DNA of 64,000 bases from Psettodes erumei (GCA_016785225.1 JAFBJZ010000375.1:4693501-4757500), one strand, 5' to 3'; counted from the first letter of the stretch, positions 1 to 15,100 are shown. Notes: generated from the letters alone by a model not told the origin. Numbers and translations are program-made.

Positions 1-3000
1 GAAAGCTCCTGACCCGTTGTCGGTTAAACTGACAGGATTAGCAGTGCTATTATTCGAGTGGTGCTCCTTATCATCGTGTTTGTGAGTGGATGAGGAGTAA
101 GTGTCCTATCAACGGAAATTACCTTTGAGAGCCTGACTCTTACAGGAGCCACTTCAACTGATGGCAACCTTTTCATCATTTTTCATCAGCAGGACCAGCA
201 AAACTACTTCACACTTGCTGTCTTAATTTGAATGGAAGACAGTAAACATGCTCTCACTGTAATATAACATGATTCCACAGTAGGCCTATATCTGATCTTC
301 GCAGGTTGACACGAGTTTGATGAGACTGCTTATATTTATTGCTAATACATACATACATACATATCTGTAGGTCCATACATATACAACAAGCACAATTGTA
401 ATTGGATTACATTTATTATTTGTATGTACACCATTGCTATCACTCAATGTATAAAGGAAGATTAAGAAGTTAAATCCACAAATTAAAGTTTTGCTGGAGC
501 AAGAATGTTCCAGTGTGTGCAACAGATCAGGGGACAAGAAATTACATAAGGGATGGGACTGAGGCAATTCTTCTTTGAAAACACAAACAAAACCAAGTCT
601 GCAGGTGTTCTCTATGTAGTTTAGAAAAGGACTGGAAATAACACTGAGGCATCTGGTCAAAGTTCAGATTAGGGGTTTGCAATCAGTCCATGATAACACA
701 GCAAACAGATACACTAATCAAAGCTGGGCATCTAAATTGCAAATTATCTCAATTTCTTTAAAGAAAATGTGTGTGACCTACTTATCTGGTTCTCTCTGCG
801 AAAAAGGTTTTAAGAGTAAACAGTGATATGTCTCTGACCATGGTACAATGACTCCACCTCTAATCAACAAACAACAATGAGGAAACCCAAAACAGTCTGA
901 GACAACAGATGAACAACCCTGGCCTCACCTTTTACATCCTGTCTGCTTTAATTATCCCCTATATGTGTCGAGAACCTGTCTGGATTCCACCAGGGGTAAA
1001 TTGAGCTGACTGGAAATACTATAGTTTAGAAAGGCACACACCTGTGTGTTTAAAAGTCTCACGATTCATACCGCATTTCAGGGCAAAAATCAAACCATGA
1101 AGTCCAAGGGATTCTCTATAGACCTCTGTGATAAGATGACCCCAAATGTATTAAAATGGTATTGAATGTCAGTAATGCTCCTTTTTTCTTAGTAAAACAC
1201 CAAAGCTGGTCTCTATCTCCAGGAAGGGCTATGTAGAAATAAGAATGGTTCTATCTATAGATTTATGATCCCCTGGGCCACTGGGTTTGTGCCAGCATGG
1301 CTGCGATCACCAAAACATCATGGTACAATCTTGATGAAGTAAACACAGCAAGAAAGTGTGCAAAGGAACACATTTATTAAGATATATATTTACAACCTCT
1401 CACGATCCAGTTATTTACATGAGTACACATGAGACAAAAGTAAAGTTATAATCAGGAGTATGTAGAAATTACAAGTATGGCACTGAGTGGTAAGAAAGTG
1501 TGATCAATAAACATCAACAATCATGAAGCTTTCAGAGGGGAAAAAAGGATATTTGACACTGTGGCCACTTTATACATTGAAAGACACTGTTTAACAGCTT
1601 TGTATAAGAATTCTGTTGTTCAAGGCTAACCTCATTTTAAACGAAATGTCTGATTTTTCTTCCATACTGGTATGATATTAAAGGTTGGCTATAAATTATA
1701 TGCTCCCAGGTAATATCTAGAATTAAAAAAACATATCAACTGTATCTTATTTTCCAAGTTTGCATTACAAACAATGCTGGTGAGAGAGCCTGCATGCTCT
1801 GACTTCAGGTACAATATGTATGCAGGTTATAAACCATTTCTGCATTCAATGAAGTGCCACCAGGAGGCATCAGCAGGCCATTCATTTTGAGTCTTAAAAC
1901 CAGCTTATATCCTATAATTGCCCAGTGAAAACTTACAAATCAAAGGAAATCAGGAAAAATCAAACACAACCAACAAAGGTATATTGTCATTTAGGCAGAT
2001 TTCATCAGAGAAACAACAACTCAAAAATAGAGGAAAATGAATCTATGAACACTGACTGACAATAAAGATAGAAGTAATGTGCAAGAACGCCACAACATTT
2101 AAAATGTGCTGAAACATTTTTTTCAGTCAGGCTGCTTTTGGATAAACTCAAGATGAATGTGACAATTATGGAGCACCATGAAGTAAGAGATTTGTTTAAT
2201 TTTTTTCTTTTGTTGTGTTTTTTTAAGGAAAGTGCCCCCTCCAGTGGCTGCTGTTCGTCTCAAATAACAGTCAATCATGACAAAAGCTGAGCGGCTGCAA
2301 TGAGCTTCATCACTCTTATACTAACATTAAAGTGCTTAAGGCTGAAGTTTTTCCCCCTTTATTTACATGCCACATCTTCTTGTTTCTTTCAGTATTTTTT
2401 AGAGATGTAATGTCACTGCCAAACTCATATGAACTTTACAAACCTATGATTTCCCTATATGATACTACATCTATCTCAGCCCCACAAAACTCTATGTGTC
2501 TGTATGATACGAGTGTGACCATCTAACATATAGAAATAAATTTAAAGTTAGTTCTCCGTAGCTTTGAGTAGATCTCATTAAATGTTCGACAAAGTGCTAA
2601 CCAGCCAATTCACCCTAAACTAGTGGCTAGTTTACAAATACTTTAAAATACTTAACATTAATGAAATACAGTCAGGAGAGCCAATGTCCAATCAGTAGAC
2701 AATAGGCATGCAGTGCATTTCCAGAATCACTTCAGCTTTGTACACAACCCTTACATGCAGTGTTAAAAACTGCAGCTGTGAGACATATAAAACCAAGGCC
2801 CTTTTAAAAACGAAGTGCTACCTCACAATCTCAATCTCAAATATACCTTCACGTTCATTCAAGAATTATGACCACCCCCCAACCACTATACAGCCTGTTA
2901 CCTTTTGAGCCGCATTACCATCATACCTGCCTTTACTGCATTTGCTTAATTTGTAGTCTATGAGACAGTACAGTACATTGAGATTGAGCTTCATTCAAAA

Positions 3001-3516
3001 ACAGGGCCACAAATAACTCTAAAAATAACTCTAACTTTAGTATGTACATATGAATGAGACTCTTCGTTCTGGACACATTAGCTGATAAATTTATTTCCCT
3101 TAATTGCTGGTGTCCAAACTGCAGAGCCCTGTAAAAAAATGGTTCAGTATAAACACAGTCCACAGGTGAGGGGGGATCAATAGTTTATACAGCAATGTTT
3201 GTGATGAAATCAAAATAGTGCTTACCTGGTACATCCTTCCTGCCTTTGGTGATTCTGTGGAGGTCTTAGGTAAACAAACTGTGAAAAAACCAGGAGCAGA
3301 TTTAAAAACAAGTGCAATAAAAGCACACTTAAAATGCACAAATACAAGACTTGCTAACAGTTCTCTGAGGATAAGTGGAGATTTCTGGCAAGTTGTATGG
3401 ATAATGAGGCTGTAATGCATCAGTCTCACAACATAACTAGGCAAGTGGGGCCAAATATAGTTAATGTTTAACATGATCACTGATTATTGACCAGTCCAAG
3501 TGAAACTGCATTTGAC
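1..3516. other. tspan5 downstream / 3' UTR region, no other gene seen
   Basis: AT-rich sequence beyond the tspan5 stop codon. Reverse-strand AATAAA signals (read as tttatt on the plus strand) occur at 3090-3095 and near 1373, so much of this stretch may be a long tspan5 3' UTR, but the true end cannot be fixed from sequence. A short ATAC tract lies at about 347-366. The open frames here (for example 286-660 and 3100-3480 on the minus strand) have no recognisable protein features and I take them as chance. Confidence 0.4.
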
Positions 3517-6500
3517 TTAATGAATTGTTGATACTGACCAACTCTCTCTCACGGCTTCGATGTCACTCACAAGATTCTGTGCTAAACAGATGCCGAAAAT
3601 CTGTAAACCAGAAACAATTTTTTTAAAGAATTACGTTCAGTTCTTGAAAGGTCAACAGAGATCAGATGTAAAAAGTTATCTGTTCACACTGCTCCTCACC
3701 TGGAGTAACGCAATCCCAATAAAGATCCCCGCCACCACGGTCAGGTTGTCTTGAAGCCACTTCTCAAACTGAGGGACGCAGCCTTTGATATAGATGAAAG
3801 TACGTTGCTCAGAGTCCTGGAAGAACATTCACAGAAAAGTCAAGCCAATATTACAGCCTGAAATAATCCCTGGCAGATAAAATGTTTTAACTTTTATGTT
3901 GCTTATCCTAAGTTTTAAATTTACTGTAGTGTTACTGGGTTTACTTTGCAACAGTTGACAAGATTTTTACATACATTTTTAATAGTAGAACATCGGTCTC
4001 CTATTTGTCTTGTGGTCTCCTCAAAAAGCCCTTCACAATAAAATCCCCCTGAACTAATGTTGCCCAGTTGTTAACACAAACACTCACTGTTCTCCTGCTC
4101 AAAGTCAATAAAACGGCTTCACTCTGCCTTTTTCCTCACATTTAAAGTCAAGAAAACAAACACAGCCTTTTCCTTACATTATGCTACTATGCAGTAAGGC
4201 CAAAGCTAATTGATGGGGGAGGGGGTTTCATTTCCCATTGCATTGCTGCGGCATGAGTAATACCACACGAGCCAAAGTGCCGATGGAGAGCCAGCTGCTG
4301 TATTTTGAAGAGCGAGGAGTTGGGAAACATAGTGAAAGGGGAATATAGTGCCCAGGGTAAATACCTAATGACTTCATGCTGCCATATAAATCTACCTGAG
4401 GTAAAATAAGCATGAGCAATTTCCACATTTCATACGTTTTTATAGCACTTGCAGTCTCTGTCATAAATGTAAATTATCTCACCGCTTTTGCTCGAATGTC
4501 ATATCCACACTGAGTGTTGATGACATCCTCCTGTATAGAACAAAGTAGTAGTAGTAAGCAGTTAGAGACCGAAGACACTTGCAACTGTCTTGCAGATACA
4601 AGAGAGTGTTACTGCTAATGCTAACAGTCAGGAAGGGTTGCTCTCAAAGAGGATGACCTCACTGGAACAGTGCTTCCGTGGGTCAGCAAGTAAAAAAGAC
4701 TTTTGTTACAGTGAAGCAAGTATTTTTTGCTGCAAGCAGAGCACTGTCAGTGCTTTACACAGTGAACAGCAGTGAGAGCATTTTCCTGCCAAAAAAGACC
4801 CACACCTTGGTTAAGGTAACAGTAACTCCTCCCAGCTGTTTTTTGACTTTGCTGCCCTGCAAAGTCTGAGAGGACTAAACACTGAGGCCTGGATGTCCTG
4901 TTGGCAGTTAGCCATGATAGTTGAAAATGTCAGCCAACCTTCTGGAGGACAGAGATAACCAAGCTATCTGTCAGAATTTCCCCCTCCTACTACTGGCAGT
5001 GTAAAAGAAAAAAATAAACACCAAATAAACACCAAAGACACAAAAATACCAAATTAAACCCACAGGCTTGATTGCTCCACCATAAAAGGGAATGAATTGG
5101 CTGTGACATAAAAAGATTGTGCCTGTACCTTCAGTTACTGTTTTTTTCTTTGATTACCTCAGGCATGGTACCTGTTACCGTTCTCCAAATGGGCTGTATG
5201 AATAAAACTTAAGTTGACATACCGCTGGATCTTTGGTGCAGCAAGAAAAGGGCACTCCACATTTCTCTCGACTTGGGTTTGAATCAGTGCAGTTGAAGTA
5301 GATGTTCAAATTCCAGTCATCAGCTCCAAACGCTCCACAACACTCCCACTGCAAGATTAAACAGACAATGAATCCCCACATATATGTTAACCATGTCCTA
5401 CAACAACAAGAGTAAAATCAAGGCTTAGGGCAAATAAAGGCAGGGCTCACATATTCCTGGGTGAAGTCAATCAGGTTCTGCAGGTCAATGTCATCCCTGT
5501 ACGCCCGAATGTTGTTGTTGATGAAAAAGTTGAGCTGGTCCTTGATCCAATCTTTGAAGACAAAAGCCAGGACCCCTGCAGTCAGCTCCAGGAAGAAGAT
5601 GATACCCAGGAACACAGAGAACTGAAAATGCACAAACACGAAAAGTTCTCTGAAGTTAACAAATGTCATTATGAAACCAGTGAAGACTGAAATATCTCTG
5701 ATGAAGGAATCAGGGAACGTACAAACTTGAGCAGGAAGGAGTTTTCTCGCAGAGCTCCAATGCAACCAGCGAATCCAAGGATGAACATCACACCGCCCAC
5801 CACAAGAAAGAGCCAGACAGGGTCGAAACCCCCCAGGTCTGTGATGGATGAGATGTTAGAGAGAACACCCTGGTGAGAGAACAAGAGTGAGTGGTTAGAG
5901 GGCTTATTCACTTGTAGCTAATTTGTTTAGTCTGTAAAAAAACAACACCTAAAGATGGAAAGTTATGGATTTATGGGGGGGTTGTCTGCCTGACTGTTTC
6001 CTGGCTGGGAGCAGTAGCTTCCTGGAGAAGCATGAGCTAGACAACCACTCCTGGCAAAGAAAGAACCTGACACATAGCCCCCCAAATTCACTTACCTTTG
6101 TGTCATCAAACAAATGAAATATAATGTATTAATAATTGAGCTTTACAGTTGCTGGTGGGTTGATTTTGTTACTTTTGGACAGAGCCATGCTAGCTGTATG
6201 TCTTTCTGCTAAGCTAAGCTAACGAGCTGCTGGTTCCAGCTTCATATTTAACATACAGACATCTAAGTGGCAGATGATCCTCTCATCCCTCTCTCGGCAA
6301 GATGGCACATTAGCCTATCACTATGTCTTTATTTTTTTACTCACTTATTAAGCAGCTTTCCACATGTTAGCATTTACGCTTAAGTGAATATCTGAGTTTT
6401 AGAGAGTTGGTCATTCAAAACAAGAAATTTAGACAATTTTGCTAGGCATTTTTTACTATCTTCTGACGTGTTATTAACCAGGGTTAGGGGTTAACAGTTA

Positions 6501-8724
6501 CAATACAATAACAGTTACAGTACAATAATACGATAATAATCATCAGATTAATGAATAAAGAAAACAATCTGAGTTTCAGCCATGTATGAAAGATGAAGCC
6601 ATAATAAAAAAAATCATCATCTTTAAAGGTTCTTCAGTGAAAGTCTTGTCCCTCCACTTCTTACACCCCCAGTGAAGAGGCTACACAATGACTGAATCTG
6701 TGCAATGGATCAGATCCATTTAGTCCATTGTTCAGAGGGGTGTCCCACCAGAAAGCATGACATTCCTTTCTGATTCAGTAAAGCCACTGCTTCCACTTCG
6801 TGCAGACATGGGTGTAAATGACAAGTGGTGAATGTAAATGAGCCGTATGCTTTATGAATTATTTGCAGATGTTCATAAGTGAAAGAAGTCAGACAATAAA
6901 TAGGTGTGTAAAACTCACTTTCTCGCTCCATGCCCACAACCCAATGCCGAGGAATGCAACTCCCAGGAACTGACAGAGATGAAGAGGAGAGAGACAAGAG
7001 AGACAAAAGACAGAAGGATTTATTTTGCTGTGACTGCAACATGTAGTCATCACACAGAAGCACACAAGAGAGAGAAACCACAGAGAGATTTTCCTGGCTG
7101 TGGTCCATTACTGAACATTTCTCATCTCAGTTTGCAGGATCAGCAGGAGACTCCCATGTTAGAGACATCTCTAAAACAGCCTGAGCACATCATGTCTGCA
7201 TAAGTTTCCACCTTGAGAGTTCAACACCACATTTCAAGTTAAGAATCTGCCATTATGGCAGGTTTGATCTGGCTGATCATCTTTTTTGCTAGCTCAGGAT
7301 AGTGAGTGTAGCTTGTGTTATAGTTTGTCAAACTTTTAAACACATAGTGTTTACGAATCAGACAGATGTATTTGTCATTGAAAAATGAATATGTTGGGCC
7401 TGATACATGGTCTTCCTCCTCAGTGGACCACAAAGAGGCACAAACAAATTGGCGCCACTTATAGCACAACTTTCAAATTGGGGAAGGCAATACGTTGATA
7501 AACCTCTCATTTGTCCTTGTTATTGGTCCCATTAACATTATCATCACTCATTACGATTACAGCTGGAACAATGACTTGCATATTAAATAAGTCGGACAAA
7601 AGAAAGTTAATTGGCATGAAATCTGAAAAAATAATCATTTCAATCAACCACAAAGCAGGAAAATAGCCAACTTTCTTTGGTTCCAGCTTCTCAGATGTGA
7701 GTTTTTGCTGCTTTCCGGTTATTAACATTAATAAGAATGGTCGAATAACCATTATCAAATCAGTGTAATAATTGTTGCCATAATCAGCCCTTCCAATATA
7801 TTTTAGTGCAAGCTGAACTTTGAACATGATTATACTGTATGTTTAATCAGTATGGGTCTAAGCATGTCAAAATATACTTGAGTTCAAGGGAATGAACTGT
7901 CCCAAACCTCAAACTATTCTATGGAATTTAATACAAGACATAGAAAAGACATAGGCCTTTTAGGTGATTAATACTTTTAAAAAAGAGGAAACCATAATGA
8001 AAATAGGTTTTCCACAAATTGTTAAATTAATTTATCCTTGAGCCCTGATTCATATGGCCTTGCAATTATTTTCAATTAAGGCATACCTCAACACTAACAT
8101 GCACGTATATTTAATACAATACATACATACATGCATGTCATTACTAAAGTCGCCTTTATAAAGCATGTCTGTTTAAAACAGGTACCTGAAGGCCCAAAGT
8201 GAAGCCCTCCAGAATTTCTTGACGGGGTTGATGGTGAGTCCATTCCACATGAGAATAAATTGCACTGCCGGCCACCCACCCCCGCCCAAAAGATCATAGA
8301 CACGATACAATAAGATATCATCAAGATGAGCAGAATAAATGACGTTATCTAGCATTGAGTGAAGACCTGCATCGCTGATGCTGGCAACAGCAACAGAGCC
8401 AAAACAAAAGCTTACAGCTGACAGTGGGAGCAAGTGCACGGGAGCAGCGAGCCCTGGATACTGCTGCTGCAGCGGGGATGATGAAAACATCATCCATGAA
8501 AACCAACAGGAAGAAGAAAAAACAATAAGAATACGTCCCCCACGGAATTATACTGAAAGCCATCGCTGATGGTGACACACGACATGTCATGTCAGCGTGT
8601 TAAGATGAGGACAGACCAGGCCTGAAACAGCGGATCTTACCCAGAATATGATGTTGAATCCGAAGATGAAATACTTGATGCAGCAGCTCACTTCATGAGC
8701 TTTAAAATGCTTTCCTGACATCAT
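3517..8724 (-). CDS. tspan5: Tetraspanin-5 (tspan5), complete, 8 coding exons
   Basis: Four-pass membrane protein of the TspanC8 group, known to bind ADAM10 and steer its traffic and substrate choice. Coding exons on the minus strand: 8641-8724, 6919-6969, 5723-5869, 5451-5621, 5223-5348, 4483-4530, 3700-3816, 3517-3600; all introns are phase 0 with GT-AG ends. The product is about 275 aa (family about 268). It starts MMSGKHFK; either Met could be used. Visible hallmarks are the CCG motif (ECCGAFG) and further cysteines (GVPFSCC, TQCGYD, KGC) of the large extracellular loop, and four hydrophobic segments. GFDPVWLFLVVGG and DDWNLNIYFNCTDSN match TSPAN5 better than TSPAN14 or TSPAN17. Oddity: after the usual C-terminal SDIEAVR-SW the frame continues six residues (SVSTIH) before the stop. 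Confidence 0.95.
6165..6320 (+). repeat. Interspersed repeat common in percomorph genomes (tspan5 intron 2)
   Basis: The stretch contains phrases such as gacagagccatgctagctg, gctaagctaagctaac and agcttcatatttaac. From memory these belong to a short element that recurs in many spiny-rayed fish genomes. Family name and exact ends are not certain. It sits inside a tspan5 intron and has no coding potential. Confidence 0.5.
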
Positions 8725-9818
8725 TTGGACGGATTTTGTCTTTTGGTCTCAAACGCAGCGCCCGTAGAAAGGAGAGGAATCACATATATGGTCCCCTGTG
8801 TTTGACAGCCTGGTTATGAGAAACACCCTTTTTAAGGGCTCGACAAAACGCGCCGTCAGTTGTTTCGCCGATTGATTACAAACATCATACTGTATCTCCG
8901 CTGACAAAAGGCGCAGGTGAAGCGTTTTTTCCTTTTCGTCTTTTCCAGTGTCCCTCAGAGGATGTTAATATATCCCAATAACACACCTCCAAAAGGTATA
9001 ACGGTGAAATAAATAAACTGAAGTCAACCAGATTAAAGTCGATGGGTTTCTATCTGCAACCCATAATCTACATGGCTTCTATTTGATTGACATTTGGGGG
9101 AACGAATCAGGGTCCTTAGTGGTCAGAAGAGGCGGGACTTCCTCTCGTAAGTGTCCTCCTCGCATGACCATGAAATACAGCATGCCATTACATTTAATCA
9201 CTGAGTATAATTTATTCATCGCGGACTAATGAATTAGGCTTATAATAGGAAACAAGATTATAACTTCAAACTGTTAATACTACCGTTAGTCTATGGAGAG
9301 CCAAAGTGGTGAAATTAAAGCCATTATTGAATTAAAATAAATTAAGAAGGATGATTCAAGGGACATGTACATAAATATACTGTACAATTTGTCAACCTTA
9401 TGTCCCAGCATACAAAGTAAACAACAGAGAATACAGTATGACTTAAAATTTGTAAATTGTTAAGCACAATCTGCTGTTGAGGGCAGCAGTGGCTCTGTGA
9501 ATACATTTGTTAAAATATTTTATGGGATAATATTCCACTTTTTTAGAAATATTGTAACTGTTTTATATTGAAAACTGAAGGGTGTTCGTGGGTTCTTAGT
9601 GCTGAGAAATAGTCTCAATGAAAAATCGTTGCCCCCTGGTGGCAAATATTGTCACCTGCATCATCGTGAGACTGTTACAATTCAAGTAAAAGATATAAAG
9701 CTACATAAAATGTGTAATTAACTGTGAATATTTTCGATGTGTGAGTTATTTCAAATATGATATTGTGTCTGGTGTGCAAAAAAAACCACTCATTTCATCA
9801 TTTTGAGTATTGGCTTGG
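8725..9818. other. tspan5 5' UTR/promoter and spacer to the acer2 3' end
   Basis: The first 350 bases upstream of the tspan5 start carry more CpG than their surroundings and presumably hold the 5' UTR and promoter; no TATA box is evident. The rest, to the acer2 poly(A) signal at 9819-9824, is AT-rich with nothing recognisable. Confidence 0.35.
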
Positions 9819-12199
9819 TTTATTGTTTAAAATAAAACAAAGTACTAATGTTCTATTACAAATATTTGTTTACAAAACAGGATAAATTATGAAAATAAAT
9901 ATTCTGTGCAGTTTGTCTGTATTGTCAATGCAAGCACAAAAACAGAGATATATATACACAGGGAAGTCCACAAAAAAGGACAAATTATTTTTACAAGATC
10001 ATAATCCTACTTAATGCCAAGACAAACATCACAGCAAAGAGGGCAGCATTAAAACAGGTTGTTCTGTTCACACAAGTCCTTTACCTGATCTACTTTAATT
10101 CCCTGACATCATTCTCAACCTGGTTATATTTTCTTTTCCTCTGCATGATTCAACTGCCCCCATTAATCAGATGATTCAGTATGATTTGCTGCCCAATCTG
10201 TGTAAGCAGTCTTGGGCACGACAACTACTTTCTTCACATTTTTAAAAGTGCCTCCAAAGTTTTTTCCTAAAGATACAATAACAATGTTTGGCAATACAAA
10301 GTTAGTAATAATACAAAATCAAAATACCTCACCATTTCGGCAGTTGCTTCTATTTGGCTGCACTTCACTTACAAAAATATAAATTGTTTTGGATTTAACA
10401 AAATACTTTGCGCTAAAAAACATCACTTCAGAATCTCAAGAAAACAGCAATTTTCTTCGTAAATCAAAGCCTTTCATTTGACCCTTCATGTAAGCGCAAG
10501 TTATTTTAGCAGTATTAGTTCCAAGAAGCCTCTGCAGGAGGACAGGAGTAAAATAATATTAGTTAAACAGCTTGAGGCAGCTGTCAAGAACAGGTACAAC
10601 AATAGTAAAGCTCTGGTGATCCTTGACTTTCAGCGTTGGCATTTGGCTTTGTGACACCCAAACATGCTTCCCTTTTTAGACACTACATACAGAATCTCTA
10701 CTCTTTTTTGTCCAATGAACACTTCTAAGAACTTTACTTTTAGGTCAGAGGTAATAAAATCCTAACTTGTTCCATTATTTCACCTGCTATAAGATACACA
10801 TCACATGTACTACTTAATGTAAGTGATACACAGTTTTTTAGAGCAAACAGTTTCTACGAATGCAAATCACTTATCACAAACTTAATTTAAGGACACCATG
10901 CACCTGTAATCCATAGCTTGATTAAGGCTTTTTGCACAGTTTATAAAGTGACATTTAGTACAATGTCTGAAATACTCAGCCTGGAATAAATAACCCTGGA
11001 GAGCAGTTTTAAGAGATGAGCTGTGTGGGTGAAAAAACGTTTAGCTTTTCAGCATTAAAACCTGTACATTAGCAAGCTAATTTTTGACTAAATCATTATA
11101 ATTAACATTCTGAAATGCTACACACTGTGCACTCAGCCAAAGGCTTTGAGAACTATTCTTCATTCTGTGCAAAATAAATAATTATTTACTTGAATTGTCA
11201 ATTTCAATTTTAATACATTCTAATTTCACATTCCTCTTTTTGTACTTTGGATTTTGGCCAATATCTATGGGTACCTATTCAGTCAGTAATAAATCAATTA
11301 TATGTTTTTTCTAGGAATATAAATGTATATTACATTATTAGGTAACAATATGTAGACAGGAATACATCAAACATTTTTTCATTTACAATCTTCAACAATC
11401 ACTGTGGCATGCTGGAAGAAAAAACATAACACTGAAAATAGAAGTTACCCTTGTGTTCCTGAATTTTTGCACAAAAACACCTGTTGACACAAAGAGCAGG
11501 TATATCAGTAGGGATCCATTATGTATTCAAAATACATAAGCCTTTGTCTGAATAACCTTCTCATAACACTACTGTAACATCTCTTTAACTAGCTTGTTGA
11601 GTCTTTTGATTTTAACGCATTAAGCATTGATCACAGTAAATGAATCCAGTGCTTTGCTGTTTCTAAACGTGGTTTCATAATGGCCAGACTGCACCTATGA
11701 GATGCTATATTTATGTTTATAAAGGCAATATAATGCTTTATACTGAGGTTTTCTGAGTTTCTAAAAATGTACAAAATCTTCTCTTTAAATAAGCCTGAAA
11801 TGCATGATACTAACACTCACTTTTGCAGAGATTACAAGATCTCTCATGTAAAGCCTGAGAATGTATTTGGAACACTGTAAAGTTTCTTGGCTTTGATGCT
11901 GTGTTATTTAAAAGTGACTCTGTGTCATGTTAGATTCAGTTTGTGACACCTTTTGTTCACTGAAAGAGTTGCATAAACACTGCTGTGTAATGAAGACCAG
12001 ACTGGGGAAGGAACAAGGAAAAGGTGAATCCTTGCGGTTGGCAAAAATGTGCACGACCTACATCGCCCAGTCACTAGAGCACCATTGGATGTCACCCCGT
12101 CTCACAGACGCGCTGGTGTAACTTGTTACTATGCTGTTTGAAGCCATCCTTGTCAGGACTGTGGAAGCGCAACCAGCTGTGCAGCAGACTCGAGTAACT
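9819..12199 (-). other. acer2: Probable acer2 3' UTR
   Basis: About 2.4 kb of AT-rich sequence follows the acer2 stop codon on the minus strand. A consensus AATAAA (reverse complement at 9819-9824) is a plausible end of the transcript. No open frame here has protein-like features. The assignment as 3' UTR is inference. Confidence 0.4.
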
Positions 12200-15100
12200 T
12201 TAAGTCACCTTGATAGTCGACTTCTTATGGACACAGAGCAAGGACACGTAGGGCACACCAATGAAAGCCCATTTCTCATTGGGCCAGAACATGATGACGG
12301 GTCCTCGCTCCGGGGCCTCGGTCGCAACGTCAAAGTAGGCGAAGCAAACACAACCCAAGTAAGAGGCCAGACAGATGAGGATGTGCCTGTGAGGGCAAGA
12401 GGAGTTTCAGTGAACTAGACTGTCTGGGAAATCTGAGTGTTTGCAGGTGCATCCATGCAAGATTAATAAGGTCTATAGTATGAATAATCGGAATGTTTGT
12501 TCTAACAGGCAAAAAGGTCTCCCAGTGCAATAAGAATGATTCAGCTTGTTTCCAATTCAAATTTCCTTTTTTCTAGTACTTAGCTAAATTACATTTCAGT
12601 GCTTTTCTGACTGCACTTGCAAATTTAATCAGATTTACTGTTTCAAGAACACAAGAGTTTTAGAATTACATTATGAACAAATAAGATTTACTGGACATAT
12701 TTTCTGTCTAACAGTATACTTAATTAATTTCTCTAAATGTGTTACAAGAGTGTATTCATTGTTATAATGAATAAAAGAATAACCATAATAATATCCCAAA
12801 TAGTGCTGAGTTTTCTGAGTAGGCTGTGAGCTTACCAAGCACAGTGCAAGTAGGGAAAGTTGACAGATGACCACATTTCACAGAATATCCTGTCACTGAT
12901 CCAGCAAAGGAGAGCCAGTGCCCACCAGATCCCTGAGATCAAGCCCAGCTTGAACACACGTGGGTTTTCACACCTGAAACGATGGAGGAGAGAGCACTGA
13001 GAAAGGTGTGCAACTGTGAAAACATACACACACAAAACAAATAAAATTGGAGAACAACCAAAGCAGACTCATTACTATCTCTGTTAGCACCATCAGCACA
13101 TAGAGTACAGCACACTGTACACTATCGAATGTGTTTAGTCTTGTAGAAGGAAACCTTCACTGCATGTGATCTGTGTATGCAAAAAAATACAAAATCCCAA
13201 ATATCTTTGACAGATGAGTCAAAAGACCAACAAAACAGAGACATGCAGCGTAATTTAACTTGAAAAAAAAATTAAATAAAAAGATCAAACTATACGTAGA
13301 AATATCACATGACATACAATCAGCTTTTAAGTTGATAATGCAACTCTGTTAGCAAACAGCTGCCTCTTTAAACATCCAGTAGATATGCTGTAGTAATGTA
13401 GTATGTAGTAATGCTGTTTGGTGCTGGGCAGGTAGTGTACATTGAGTATATTAAGGTCCCTCATTGAATATGACACAGCAAAGATATGACTGACCAACAG
13501 ACAGACAATTTGTTAATTAATTTACTGGCTGTGTTGGCCAAGCTATGTAGGGTGCTTTTATATGATCATCTGAGGCGTCCATACCAGGATGTTAAAATTG
13601 TAGGTTAGTGGGTTTATCTTTAGATTAGGGGATTATTTTGGGAACTGTGACCTGAGTACCAAGTATTCTGGTGTACTTGTGTGTGCAAATGTCTCCTAGT
13701 GGATGCTTAACAGACCTACAGATACTTGAGCTGATCCAGAGTGCTGCTGATAAGCTATTCTTAGTCTTGTCCTTCTTATATACACCAGCCACAGCGGGGG
13801 CAAATGCTTAGTGCCAAAACAAAGGCAGGGACAGGGAAGGCTGACTACACAGTGTTGATTATGAAGTGGTGAGTGGTCACTATGGCACAGTTTGTCACAT
13901 TCGTTTAAACAGTCATACCATGTTACAAGCCTTAAATTTGAGTTACCATTGTTTCGAGGTGAAAGGCACATCATGATGACAAAACTCTTTCCAGAAAGCA
14001 CAACAACAACACAATAAGATTCAAATACACAACGAGCATAACTCAGCTGCAGAGGCCAGGGAAAAGTGCCAACCCGGTGAATTAAGAGAGAATGTGCTAT
14101 TATTCTTTCAAAAGTTACTTGGTCTAACTTTAAGTAAGTCAACTAATGACCCAAACCAAACTGTCACTATCTTACATAACAGGTCTAGAGAGGCATTCGG
14201 TAAAAAAAAAAATGGTGTCACAGCAACAGGAAGTACAGAAATAGATGGCCAATGACATGTCTTCCCAGAGGGAAATAAGCCATTAACTTGTCATCAATAT
14301 TGTATAAGACTTAAGTGTTCTGTTTCGATTGATTATATTTACATGGAACCAAGTCCAGAATGAGCACCAGGTAGTAAGTGAGCTAGCCTTAATGACTGTC
14401 TTCACAGTTGAGTAAGCCAGCAACCCGTCATGCCAACAGACACACGCGAACCAGATGATCACCACACATCTGGAATACTGCGACTATCAGCTCAAACAGA
14501 AACATGCCACATAAGAAATGTGACATGAACCCAGGACTTTTTTTTTCAGACACGTGGTGCTAAGTGAGTGTGATGGAGAGTTTGACTGCTGGAGGCAAAG
14601 ATAAGTGAAGGAAAGGCTGGCCTGTCTATCTGGGGTGGGGTACTGCTAAGGCGCTTCTGTCACGGTAGGGAATAGAGAGGAAGAGGCTCCATGAGATCAG
14701 TCACGCAAAGCCTGACACTCACTGAGGCCCCACTAAAGATATAGCAGGTTTTGTGAACTGATTTTAATGTTATGTCATGATGATGAGATAAAATTTACAA
14801 ATGAGAAGCCGCTGGAGTCCACACTGTGGTTTGCACACTGTTTAAGTATCATTCCACTTTTTCATAACTTGAAACTTCTTTTCACAGTTGTGGAAATCAC
14901 TTCTGTTCATTAAGCTAAAATTAATCAATTTAGGTAAAAATGTTTTCTTTTCAAACTATTTTTTTCTTTCCAGATGAGGTCAAAATCATTGTCTGAATGC
15001 TTTTGCCCCTTTGCTCCATCAGTTTTTTTTTAAAAAAATGTCACCATGTTCAAAGATCTAAGCAATTAACCTGATGAGTACAATGTCATCAATGTCACGA

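Noticed and set aside
13696..14142. A 148-codon open frame on the minus strand in acer2 intron 4
   Set aside because: No domain, no splice context. A few residues on the other strand (LELIQSAADKLF) faintly recall a retroposon reverse transcriptase but not enough to call.
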